Source of the DNA: Gemmatimonadaceae bacterium
Lineage (GTDB): Bacteria > Latescibacterota > UBA2968 > UBA8231
Reading direction: 5' to 3'
DNA length: 38,407 bases
Assembly (NCBI GenBank): GCA_002726335.1
Contig: PBSR01000127.1
Coordinates: 1-38,407 of the forward strand
The notes under the pieces were generated by a model. The model made no database searches and was not told the DNA's origin. It was given only the letters and a program-made list of their open reading frames with translations. Made by a program: the position numbers and the translations under genes. Shown in pieces: positions 8,093-15,903 of the stretch; positions within the stretch are counted from its first letter, which is position 1, and each line of letters starts with the position of its first letter.

Positions 8093-8256
8093 AGTGTCGT
8101 GTCTCAGAGATAGGTCGACATAATTCGGGTGTCGAGACACCCGGGTCGCAAGGCGCGCGAACGATGCGTATCGGTGGGATACACAGAGCGAGCGCAACGC
8201 CGCGAGCCGGGATGGATCGGCGGCCGAATGTTGACGGATCTCTGAGACACGACACT
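8093..8256. repeat. MITE-like 164-base element with 19-base perfect terminal inverted repeats
   Basis: The left end reads AGTGTCGTGTCTCAGAGAT from 8093 and the same 19 bases recur in reverse complement ending at 8256. The similarity continues imperfectly for about 15 more bases inward (GGTCGACAT against CGTCAACAT). Inside are a 7-base hairpin GGGTGTC-GA-GACACCC near 8128-8143 and a weaker long pairing between GCGTATC near 8166 and GATACAC near 8179. It fills the whole gap between two convergent genes, and its last base is the final base of the TAA stop of the lipoprotein gene. No target-site duplication is evident and no open frame is inside. It could be a non-autonomous insertion element or a structured transcription end for both genes. 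Confidence 0.6.
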
Positions 8257-9683
8257 TACTCGAACACTAGATAACCGAACCGATCCGGCCGTTGCGCGTT
8301 GCCGTAGGTCGGCACCCATTGGCCGTACTCTGTGGCGTTGGCCATGCGGATCCGCGCCAGATTTGCCACCCAGACGGCGCCACTGCCGACCTTGCCCTCG
8401 CCGAATTGCTCCATCGGAATGGCCACCTCGAGCGACCAGTGATCCTCGGCCACCTGCGTGGCACTCTCGATCTCACCGTTCCAACCGACATCCCCTCCAC
8501 CATTTGATGAGCTGCCGTCGGTGTAGATGTCGAACTGGGTATTGGCGCTGTTGACGACGAACTGCCAGTACGTGCGCCGATCGCAATCCGGATCGAAGAA
8601 CAGTTCCACGCAGTCGTCCTCCCAGGCATTCTCGTCCCGGGCAGTGGCCGTCACCTGCAGGTTGTCGGTCCGGGGTTCCCAGCCCCGCACACCGATGTAG
8701 AGGGTCGTGCCACGATAGCCGAGACGGATCTCGGTACGCCCGGTGCTCAGGATGGCACGCATACGCGTGATATTCTGGTAGAAGCTGTCGATGTGGGCCG
8801 CTGTCTCCCACAGGGGTTCGTCCAGAAGCCCGTCGATGGCGGGTACGCGGCGTAAGCGAGGGACCCGGATGGCCACCCCCATGTCCACCATCGTCGCCAA
8901 ACCGGTCGCCGAATCCACGTTGTCGAACTCGAAGCGACCCAGGTGCCGGTTGATGTTGCGGCTGTCCGGCACAAGATCCAGGGCCTCCGCCAGCAGTTCT
9001 TGCGCCCCCTGCAGATCGGCGGCCAGCTCCCGTTCCTGCGCCGCCGTCGCCCGATCTTCCGCGGCCACCTCCAGCCACTCCATGACCGCCGCCCGCGTGC
9101 TGTCGCGCACATCCTCCCGAATACCTTTCAGCAGGTGCACGAACTCTGTCCGCGATGAGTCGTCCTCCATAATCTCCAGCGACCAGGTACGACCGGCGGC
9201 GTCAAAGTTGCCGAAGCCCCGTGGCTCCCGCACACTCATGACCCCGAGGGTCACCAGAAGGTCGTGACGCACACCGTTGTCGGTTTCCTTCGCCAACCTG
9301 GCAAGCAGGGGCGCCACCCCCTTCTGCCCGCCCATGTCGCCGAGGACCCGGATGACGCTGCCGCGCACGGCTGGCGCGGTGACATCGAGGCCGGCCTGCA
9401 GCGCCTCGAGGATGCGCGGCTCTTTCTCGCGCAGGTAAAGTCGACCGAGGGCGTCGGCCATATGGGCCCGTGCCTCGGGGCTGTGGCTGGCGTCCGCGAA
9501 GGCGGCAATCAGCGGATCGATGGCGTCCTGACGGGCCAGAGACAGCGCCATCTTCGCATCCTCGGCACCCTCGCCACCCTCCTGCAGACGGTCGATGTGA
9601 TCGTCCACGTCAACGCCGCACGCTGCCAGCAGTCCACTTGTGAGAACGACCATCCCGAACGCCGTGGGTCGGATTCTGCGCAT
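8256..9683 (-). CDS. Lipoprotein with HEAT-type repeats and C-terminal CBM9-like domain
   Basis: 475 residues. The N-terminus is a lipoprotein signal: two arginines, a hydrophobic run, then lipobox LLAAC with the lipidated cysteine at 22, so the protein is anchored to a membrane face. Residues about 40-215 contain repeated alpha-helical HEAT/PBS-lyase-like units (SPEARAHMADALGRL, APAVRGSVIRVLGDMGG, NGVRHDLLVTLGVM). From about 275 a carbohydrate-binding CBM9-like fold follows: VPAIDGLLDEPLWETA, then LYIGVRGWEP, DDCVELFFDPD and a closing WSLEVAIPMEQFG. Such domains bind sugar chain ends. It is the third gene after two ABC-2 permeases, 27 bases behind the second, so it may be an accessory or surface binding component of that system. 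Its TAA stop abuts the inverted-repeat element. Confidence 0.75.
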   Translation of the reverse strand: MRRIRPTAFGMVVLTSGLLAACGVDVDDHIDRLQEGGEGAEDAKMALSLARQDAIDPLIAAFADASHSPEARAHMADALGRLYLREKEPRILEALQAGLDVTAPAVRGSVIRVLGDMGGQKGVAPLLARLAKETDNGVRHDLLVTLGVMSVREPRGFGNFDAAGRTWSLEIMEDDSSRTEFVHLLKGIREDVRDSTRAAVMEWLEVAAEDRATAAQERELAADLQGAQELLAEALDLVPDSRNINRHLGRFEFDNVDSATGLATMVDMGVAIRVPRLRRVPAIDGLLDEPLWETAAHIDSFYQNITRMRAILSTGRTEIRLGYRGTTLYIGVRGWEPRTDNLQVTATARDENAWEDDCVELFFDPDCDRRTYWQFVVNSANTQFDIYTDGSSSNGGGDVGWNGEIESATQVAEDHWSLEVAIPMEQFGEGKVGSGAVWVANLARIRMANATEYGQWVPTYGNAQRPDRFGYLVFE

Positions 9684-9710
9684 GAGTCTTGCCTCGCTTC
9701 TTCCCAGTCC

Positions 9711-11093
9711 TCAGGTCACGTCGTAGCGTGTGACCGATGTCCATGCCAGCAACAGGAACACGGCGTTCCACAGCAGCAGGATCAGCATATCGATCGACGT
9801 GTCCCGCAGGCGGTCCTCGAAGGGCAGGGTGACGTAGTCGAACCGGGGGTAGTCTTCGGTGTCCAACTCGGCCTCACCCTCGTAGATGGCAGCGTCGAAC
9901 TTCGAATAGGCATACTCCGTCCAGGTCGCCGAATAACGCTGCAGTTGTTCGCGGAAGTTGGCCTTTTCCTGCACGCCGGTACCGGAAAAATCACACACCG
10001 CCACGGTGAACAGCGCCGCCGGCGATACCTTGGCCAGCATCCGTGTCAGCGACACCTGTTCGTCCATCGATCGCTGGAAGTCCGCCTCGATCCGCTTGCG
10101 GCCCGACGTGGCCCTCTCCGCCATTTCACTCTCCAGCTCCTTGTACTTGGCAAGCAGCTCTTCTACGGGAGTACCCGCCTCCTGGGCAGGTCCGATGTAG
10201 GCCCGCCATTCGTGGATGAACTTGCCCTGCTCCTCGTCGCGCAGGCGTGACTTCTCAGCTTCCACGCTCTGCATCGACGGCGTCGGCTGCACCAGTCCGG
10301 CCACCCGTGGCGCCAGGTTGGGGTACACCAGGACCATCACCACCCACACCAGCAGCAGCACGGTGATCGACGTGGAGGGCATGGCGGTACGGGCAGACAC
10401 GAACAGCCCGAGGGCGAAGATCGTCGACAGATACGCCAACGTACCGGCCACTGCCAGCCCCAGGGACAGCCAATCCGCCTGCCGCAGATCGATTTCGGGG
10501 AACAGGAGTGTGATCAACAGGCCGAGCACCACCGACAGCAGGAATGGTGCTGACAGTGCCAGGCAGCCACCGATCCATTTGCTGATCAACAGCAGATCAC
10601 GGGCCACGCTGTCGGACAGCACCACCTTCAGAGTGCCCGAGTCCTTCTCACCGGAAAACGCGTCATAGCTGAAAGCGATGGCCATGAGGCTCATGATGAT
10701 GCCCGCCACAAAGGTCAGGTCCATCACCGGGAAGAGCAGACCCACGGGGTTCTTCTCGAAACTGGCCTGGACCTCCGGTGCGGCCACGGCGCTGATGCGC
10801 ACCGACGCCGTGTGCCGGCCCTCGTCGACGCCCGAGAAGAACACCTTCATGGGGTTGAGCGGCTTGTCGACGAGAACGCCCTCCGAGGTCAGCAGGTGCG
10901 GGAAGCGCACGTCATTCAGCTGATCGGCGTGCATCAGTCTGTTCGTGCGAAAATCGAGACTGGCGTCGCGGTAGTCGCGGGTCAGCACGAAGACACTGGA
11001 CAGCACCACCACGGGACAGATGATGCAGGCCATGGCGAAGCGCAGACTCAGCAGATGGTCGAGCAGCTCCTTACGGATCAGATGTGCAAGCAT
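9711..11093 (-). CDS. ABC-2 type transporter permease, paralogue 2
   Basis: 460 residues. Seen: an N-terminal transmembrane helix (about residues 18-38) following LIRKELLDHLLSLRF, a long extracytoplasmic loop of about 90 residues, then a cluster of membrane helices beginning near VMDLTFVAGIIMSLMAIAF. The conserved segment FSGEKDSGTLKVVLSDSV is the cytoplasmic coupling loop typical of NosY/ABC-2 permeases; it is followed by further helices, a second long loop rich in charged residues, and a last helix ending VTRYDVT. It is a duplicate of the gene just upstream: same length, same order of segments and the same RYDVT C-terminus, 7 bases apart. The pair presumably forms a heterodimeric channel. 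No ATPase gene is in this operon. Confidence 0.82.
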   Translation of the reverse strand: MLAHLIRKELLDHLLSLRFAMACIICPVVVLSSVFVLTRDYRDASLDFRTNRLMHADQLNDVRFPHLLTSEGVLVDKPLNPMKVFFSGVDEGRHTASVRISAVAAPEVQASFEKNPVGLLFPVMDLTFVAGIIMSLMAIAFSYDAFSGEKDSGTLKVVLSDSVARDLLLISKWIGGCLALSAPFLLSVVLGLLITLLFPEIDLRQADWLSLGLAVAGTLAYLSTIFALGLFVSARTAMPSTSITVLLLVWVVMVLVYPNLAPRVAGLVQPTPSMQSVEAEKSRLRDEEQGKFIHEWRAYIGPAQEAGTPVEELLAKYKELESEMAERATSGRKRIEADFQRSMDEQVSLTRMLAKVSPAALFTVAVCDFSGTGVQEKANFREQLQRYSATWTEYAYSKFDAAIYEGEAELDTEDYPRFDYVTLPFEDRLRDTSIDMLILLLWNAVFLLLAWTSVTRYDVT

Positions 11094-11100
11094 GGGTATC

Positions 11101-12477
11101 TCACGTCACGTCGTAGCGGAGGAAGAACAGGTAGGAGCCCATGAAGAACAGCAGGTTGTACACGGCCAGGAGCATCAGGTCGAAGAAGATGCGGTCCAGG
11201 GCATCACCGAGACGATCACGCATGATCTCGAAGGCCGGGACCTCATCTTTCTGGAACCAGTCATCCTGCAGCTTCTCGTCGTTGCGGCGCTGGAAGATGT
11301 CACTCGAGTATTCCTCAAAGTCGTCCTGAAAACGTTGATAGCCCTTCCTGAAACCGGTGTATAGATGCACACCGGTACCCGACAGTTCGGTCGTCGCATA
11401 GCGATAGCTGGCGGCCGGCGACAGCCGTGAGAAGGTCATGCTCGCCTCGGTCTGCCGGCGGAACGCCTCCTGGTAATAGCGCTCGAGCTTATCCTGCCGG
11501 CGCTCCCCCTCCTGCTGGATCTCTTCCTGCATCTTCTGTCCCTCAGGGCCATAGGCGAGTGTGGACTGCCACACGCGCTGCAGCCGCAGGTCCGTCTCCT
11601 GCTCGATGGCCAGCTTTTCGGCTGTGATCTTCTCCGGACTCGGCACGGGATAGGCGATGCGGGCGATGACCGGCGCCAGATTGGGGATCACGAGGATCCA
11701 GCAGATCCACACGAACAACGAAATGATGAGTGAGGTCGACGCCCGATGCGTCAGCGTCGAGATCATCAGCCCCAGGGTGAAAAACAGTGACACGTAGAGC
11801 AGCGACGTGAGCAGCATCCACAGCAGCCGCTGCAGAATCTCGTCTGAGATGACCAGAGCCCCCGTGAGGTGCACATAGGCCACCCCCGCCAGCAGGGCGA
11901 CGACGAAGGGCGCCGCCAATGACACGTACCCGCCCACCCACTTGCCGAGGATCAACAGGTCGCGGGGCACGGAGTTGGACAGGGTGATCTTCAGCGTACC
12001 CCGTTCTTTTTCGCCGCAGATCGCGTCAAAGACGAACAGCAGGGCCAGCAGACTGACGACGATGTTGATGATGTAGCCCATGTCCGGGCTGGTGAACAGA
12101 GCCGATACGGGATTCTCGTAGAACGTGTCGTCCACGCGGCGTTCGTTGAAGGCCGCTGTGTGCACCTGTGTCGGCAGGTCCCCGGACAGGCCGTCGACGA
12201 ACACTCCCAACACCGGAGGCCGGATGTCGCCGTAGACGCCCTGGGTCAGGAGCAGCTCATCGACCTGGTTACCGACATCGTCGATCTCGCCGATCTTGGT
12301 CAGCACGTCGCGGTGGGCGGATCGACTCGCCTCGTACGACTGTTGTCGGGTGCCCTGCTCGGCGGTCATGACGAAGACACTGACCAGGATGAGACTGAAA
12401 AACAGGATGAGGGTGACGAGGAAGCGGAAGCTCAACACGTTGCCGACGATCTCGCGGCGGATCAGGGTCAGGAGCAT
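11101..12477 (-). CDS. ABC-2 type transporter permease, paralogue 1
   Basis: 458 residues with the same plan as its downstream copy: LIRREIVGNVLSFRF leading into a first helix, a loop of about 100 residues outside the membrane, helices from MGYIINIVVSLLALLFVF, the coupling loop ICGEKERGTLKITLSNSV, further helices, a charged second loop with a probable coiled coil (EEIQQEGERRQDKLERYYQEA is its core) and a terminal helix ending FLRYDVT. Export of a polysaccharide, lipid or peptide is possible; nothing in the sequence fixes it. It is the first gene of the operon with the second permease and the CBM9 lipoprotein. The missing ATP-binding subunit must be encoded elsewhere; the only one in this window, at 17550, belongs to a different cluster. 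Confidence 0.82.
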   Translation of the reverse strand: MLLTLIRREIVGNVLSFRFLVTLILFFSLILVSVFVMTAEQGTRQQSYEASRSAHRDVLTKIGEIDDVGNQVDELLLTQGVYGDIRPPVLGVFVDGLSGDLPTQVHTAAFNERRVDDTFYENPVSALFTSPDMGYIINIVVSLLALLFVFDAICGEKERGTLKITLSNSVPRDLLILGKWVGGYVSLAAPFVVALLAGVAYVHLTGALVISDEILQRLLWMLLTSLLYVSLFFTLGLMISTLTHRASTSLIISLFVWICWILVIPNLAPVIARIAYPVPSPEKITAEKLAIEQETDLRLQRVWQSTLAYGPEGQKMQEEIQQEGERRQDKLERYYQEAFRRQTEASMTFSRLSPAASYRYATTELSGTGVHLYTGFRKGYQRFQDDFEEYSSDIFQRRNDEKLQDDWFQKDEVPAFEIMRDRLGDALDRIFFDLMLLAVYNLLFFMGSYLFFLRYDVT

Positions 12478-12778
12478 ACGCCCCCCGTCTTCAGTGAAGT
12501 GAGAGTCATGTATCGCACGCCCGCCCTATGCAAGGTGCGGGCCAGGACCGCGCGGCGAGCAGCCTGTAAGGGATAACCACCCCGATTTCAGGGCGTACTG
12601 CGAGTTCTCTAGCATCGCTGCCTCTGGGGACTGGCCCGTGTCGCCACTTCGTCCCCCACTGGATTGGCGAAATCCGCCATCGTATCCAGGGCGTGGCCGC
12701 AGCTTGACCCACGGCGCTCGGTGCGGCTATGTCCTGGGAAGTAATCCCCCCATCCTGCACGGTATTACGGAGGAAGTC
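12478..12778. other. Intergenic region between divergent transcription units
   Basis: About 300 bases between the start of the permease operon (minus) and a UroD-like gene (plus). I see no convincing gene here: the short open frames in it have no family features. It should hold the promoters for both directions; one weak plus-strand candidate is listed separately. Confidence 0.5.
12704..12733 (+). promoter_or_regulatory. Candidate sigma70-type promoter for the UroD-like gene
   Basis: TTGACC at 12704-12709 and TATGTC at 12728-12733 are separated by 18 bases, and the gene starts 45 bases downstream. The match is fair at -35 and weak at -10. Confidence 0.3.
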
Positions 12779-13858
12779 ATGATGACATCACGCGAGCGTG
12801 TGCTCGCCACCCTGGCGCGCCAACAGCCCGACAGGGTACCCATCGATTACAGCGCCAACCCCGGCATCGACGCCCGGCTCAAGCAGCACTTTGGCCTGAA
12901 GGCTGATGACACGGAGGGACTGCGTCGGGCTCTGGGCGTCGACTTCCGTGGAGTGGGCCCCGCCTTCGTCGGCAAGAAGCTGCACGCCGACGTCCCCGAC
13001 CGCCGCGTCGATCCTGTGTGGGGCCGACGCACACGTTGGATCGAGCACGACAGCGGCGGCTACTGGGACTTCTGTGATTTCCCCCTGAGCACGGCAACCG
13101 AGGCGGACATCGCCGCCTGGCCCTCCCCATCTGCTGACGACTACGACTATGATACCTTCGCCGCCGACATCAAGCGCCGGCAGCAGGACGAAGTCGCCAT
13201 CTTCTACGGTAGCCCCGGCGTCGGTGACATCATCAACAGCAACGGCATGATCCGCTCCATGGAGCAGGTCCTCGTCGATCTGGCGACAGATGATCCGGCG
13301 GGTCTGATGCTCATCGATCGTAAGGTCGAACACGAGCTGGAGCTGATGCGCCGGTGCCTGGAGATCGGCGGCGACGGCATCGACTTCGTGTGGCTGGGAG
13401 AGGATCTGGGCACACAGAGAGGGCCACTGTTGTCGCTCGACATGTACCGTCGGCAGATACGGCCACGCCATGCCCGGTACGTCGACCTGGCCACGGAGTT
13501 CGGCAAACCGGTCATGATCCACACCTGCGGCTCGAGCAGCTGGGCCTATGATGACTTCATTGACATGGGGATTTCCGCTGTCGACACCCTGCAGCCCGAA
13601 GCCCATGACATGTCCCCCGCGCACCTCAAGTCGCGGTACGGTGACGGACTGGCCTTCCACGGCTGCATCAGCACCGCCGGCCCCGTCGCCTACGGTACCG
13701 TTGACGAGGTCGTAGCTGTCTGTCGCGAGACCCTGGAGACGATGATGCCCGGGGGGGGCTACTGTTTCGCGCCGACACACCAGCTGCAGGACAACTCTCC
13801 GACGGAGAATGTCCTGGCCATGTACGACTCGGCGATACAGTACGGGGCGTACGACTGA
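12779..13858 (+). CDS. UroD/MtaA-family methyltransferase-like protein with intact zinc-ligand pattern
   Basis: 359 residues. The start is the first of two consecutive ATGs, with GGAGG 5 bases upstream; a longer reading would add 47 residues of non-conserved sequence. Seen: N-terminal MTSRERVLATLARQQPDRVPIDY, the classic opening of the UroD superfamily, and the thiolate-zinc pattern of the MtaA/MtbA/CmuA branch: H248-x-C250 in MIHTCGSS and C329 in GGGYCFAPTH. In those enzymes zinc activates a thiol for methyl transfer from a methylated corrinoid. True uroporphyrinogen decarboxylases lack this pattern, so a methyltransferase-type role is more likely than haem synthesis. The gene stands alone, convergent with the isochorismatase gene 18 bases downstream. 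Confidence 0.82.
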   Translation: MMTSRERVLATLARQQPDRVPIDYSANPGIDARLKQHFGLKADDTEGLRRALGVDFRGVGPAFVGKKLHADVPDRRVDPVWGRRTRWIEHDSGGYWDFCDFPLSTATEADIAAWPSPSADDYDYDTFAADIKRRQQDEVAIFYGSPGVGDIINSNGMIRSMEQVLVDLATDDPAGLMLIDRKVEHELELMRRCLEIGGDGIDFVWLGEDLGTQRGPLLSLDMYRRQIRPRHARYVDLATEFGKPVMIHTCGSSSWAYDDFIDMGISAVDTLQPEAHDMSPAHLKSRYGDGLAFHGCISTAGPVAYGTVDEVVAVCRETLETMMPGGGYCFAPTHQLQDNSPTENVLAMYDSAIQYGAYD

Positions 13859-13876
13859 TCAACAGCGCCCGGTGAG

Positions 13877-14683
13877 TTAGCTGTCGGTCTGGAGGATATC
13901 CCCGCTCAACAACGAGGGGCACCAGAACTTCTCAGCGTATTCGACCACCAGACGCGTGCCCTCGTCGTGGCTGACGTAGGGCGGCCGCGCCGGGCTGTAC
14001 ATGGTATCCGTCAGATCCCGCAGCAAGGCCATGCGCATGTTCCAGCGCGACATCTGCTTGATGGCGAAGGTGCGGTGCAGGACACACATGTTCGTGTGCA
14101 CCCCCAGAATGAGGAGCCGGTTGATACCCCTCTCCCGCAGGCAGGCATGGACCCGGGCGCCCTCGTCGGAGATCAGGTCGCCCTCGGCATCGATGTCGAT
14201 CGCCTCGTGCTGACGCTTCCACGCCTTGAACGGTTCGTTCTCCGCCACCGTGGTGCCGTTGTCGGCGGCGTCCACCGGGAGCGGCGGATCGTACTCCCCG
14301 TCCTCGACGAAGACCTTTCCCACCAGCGAGTCGGCCGCCCTGGCGAACTCTGGTAGACCGGCGTCAGGTTCCACCGGCTCAACGGCGAGAGCCCGTTGGC
14401 GCGCCGGATGATCCGCGTAGAACTCCATCGTATCCGACGGGGCATGGACAATCTGCACGCCGGCATCGCGCGCCGCGTGAACGGTGGCGTTCATCCTCGG
14501 CAGCAGCGGCGCGAGGCGTTCACGAGCGCCGCGGCACCAGTGGCTGTCCCATACGTCGCATAACAGCAGGCCCGTCTCCGCCGCCGGCTGCTCCACCGTT
14601 TCGGTAACGGTCTGCCAATGGCGGTGCCCCCCGGCGTCGGCTGTCAGGACCTGTCGCCTGAGATGAAGTGTCAGGGCTGTCAT
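13877..14683 (-). CDS. Isochorismatase-like cysteine hydrolase
   Basis: 268 residues from ATG 14683, which lies 16 bases after the stop of the preceding gene and follows GAAGG; a longer frame running back through that gene has no conserved sequence. Seen: the fold's first catalytic residue in LLLCDVWDSHWC (D43), a candidate catalytic Lys in the segment around VGKVFVEDGEYDPP (K123), and the nucleophile C200 in LILGVHTNMCV, followed by the usual RTFAIKQM helix. Family members hydrolyse C-O or C-N bonds in isochorismate, nicotinamide, N-carbamoyl compounds and others. Cotranscription with a galactonate-dehydratase-type enolase suggests a role in breaking down a carbohydrate or carbamoyl derivative; this is inference. 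An insertion of about 40 residues between D43 and C200 makes it longer than the 180-210 residues of the simplest members. Confidence 0.8.
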   Translation of the reverse strand: MTALTLHLRRQVLTADAGGHRHWQTVTETVEQPAAETGLLLCDVWDSHWCRGARERLAPLLPRMNATVHAARDAGVQIVHAPSDTMEFYADHPARQRALAVEPVEPDAGLPEFARAADSLVGKVFVEDGEYDPPLPVDAADNGTTVAENEPFKAWKRQHEAIDIDAEGDLISDEGARVHACLRERGINRLLILGVHTNMCVLHRTFAIKQMSRWNMRMALLRDLTDTMYSPARPPYVSHDEGTRLVVEYAEKFWCPSLLSGDILQTDS

Positions 14684-14699
14684 CCGGCCTTCAGCCAGC

Positions 14700-15827
14700 C
14701 TACCAATCCACAACCGAGCCGTCGTCGGGATCGAAACGGGTGTCGTACGAATGGGGGTCGCCGACCTCGGCCATGAGCTTGTCCTCATCGATCGTGATCC
14801 CCAGGCCAGGCTCGGTCGGCAGCGGGCGATATCCGTCAACCACGGGCGGCAGTGGCTTGGCCAGCAGTTCGGCGTATTCGTTGTCACCCCGCTCCTGGAT
14901 GAGAAAGTTCGGGATGGAGGCCGCGATCTGCAGACTCGCCGCCAGCGAGCAGGGGCCCTGCGGATTGTGGGGCGCCATGGGCGTGTAATACGCTTCGGCC
15001 ATACCGGCGATGATCTTCAGCTCCGTAATTCCCCCGGCATAGCAGATGTCGGGCTGGATGATCGTTGCCGCGCGTTTCTCGAGGATCTCGCGGAAACCCC
15101 ACTTGGTGAAGACCCTCTCGCCCGTGGCCAGGGGGATGTGAGTCTTCTGCGCCAGTTCCGCCATGACGTCCACGTTGAGGGCCTGCACGACCTCCTCATA
15201 GAACCAGGGATGGTACGGCTCGAGGGCCTTCATCAGCAGGATGGCGGTTGTCGGCTGCACGGCGCCGTGGAAATCGACGCCGATGTCGACCTCGGAGCCA
15301 TGCTTGTCACGCAGGGCCTTGAAGCGCTCCGCCGCTTCCTCGACGAACTTCAGTCCTTCCACGTACTTGAAGGCCTGCCGTGTCGCGTGAGGGCCCACTT
15401 TCATGGCGTTGACGCCGGTCTTCTCGCTGACTTCACCGTAGACGCGGATCCGCTCGCGCGTAGGGCCACCCAGCAGTTTGTAGACGGGCACTCCGTAGCA
15501 TTTGCCCGTGATGTCCCAGAGGGCCATGTCGATGCCGGACAGGATCGCCGTCTTGATCGGGCCGCCGCGATAGAAGGCGCCGCGGTGGATGGCCTGCCAG
15601 TGGTGGGTGACGGGACGGGGGTCCTTGCCCACGAGATAGTTGGCAACCTCGAGGGCGCCGGCAGCGCAGGCCTTGGCGTCGTCCTTCAACATCTCGCCCC
15701 AGCCGGTGATTCCGGCATCGGTGGAGATCTTGACGAAGACCCAGGAGTTCTTGAGGACGAAGGTCTCGATCTTCGTGACTTTGATCGCTTCGTTGGGGCC
15801 GATGGCAGCGTTTTCGGAGCTTGGCAT
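14700..15827 (-). CDS. Mandelate racemase/muconate lactonizing family enzyme, D-galactonate-dehydratase type
   Basis: 375 residues, the normal length for this branch of the enolase superfamily. Seen: the N-terminal capping domain (FVKISTDAGITGWGE), barrel entry (LSGIDMALWDITGKCYGVPV) and metal/catalytic residues in the galactonate-dehydratase arrangement: D185 and H187 in GVDFHGAV, E211 in WFYEE, E237 in ATGERVF, D260 in QPDICYAGG and H287 in MAPHNPQGP. In characterised DgoD-type enzymes the Asp-x-His pair and the barrel His act in removal of water from aldonates. Galactonate, or a close aldonate or aldarate, is the likely substrate; related enzymes of the same pattern differ in specificity. 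AGGG stands 9 bases upstream of the ATG. It is followed by the isochorismatase-like gene after 16 bases. Confidence 0.85.
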   Translation of the reverse strand: MPSSENAAIGPNEAIKVTKIETFVLKNSWVFVKISTDAGITGWGEMLKDDAKACAAGALEVANYLVGKDPRPVTHHWQAIHRGAFYRGGPIKTAILSGIDMALWDITGKCYGVPVYKLLGGPTRERIRVYGEVSEKTGVNAMKVGPHATRQAFKYVEGLKFVEEAAERFKALRDKHGSEVDIGVDFHGAVQPTTAILLMKALEPYHPWFYEEVVQALNVDVMAELAQKTHIPLATGERVFTKWGFREILEKRAATIIQPDICYAGGITELKIIAGMAEAYYTPMAPHNPQGPCSLAASLQIAASIPNFLIQERGDNEYAELLAKPLPPVVDGYRPLPTEPGLGITIDEDKLMAEVGDPHSYDTRFDPDDGSVVDW

Positions 15828-15903
15828 TGCAGAAATCCCTTGCAGGTCGATGGAGGTTCGGGGTATGAGTCAACAGTAGTCACGGTCAGACCGCACCGGA
15901 CTG

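Noticed and set aside
6166..8197. Two long minus-strand open frames opposite the ceramidase-like and PhyH genes
   Set aside because: Arg/Val/Gly-rich shadow translations without domains.
9711..12477. The permease pair and the ATPase at 17550 as one transporter
   Set aside because: They are 5 kb apart in separate units of opposite strand, and the ATPase already has a permease partner in its own operon; a shared ATPase cannot be excluded but is not supported.
12506..12760. Small minus-strand open frame of 84 codons in the intergenic region
   Set aside because: No recognisable family, no ribosome site, overlaps the likely promoter of the UroD-like gene.
12788..13780. A 330-codon minus-strand open frame
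   Set aside because: Antisense of the UroD-like gene with its H-x-C zinc pattern; no family features on the minus strand.
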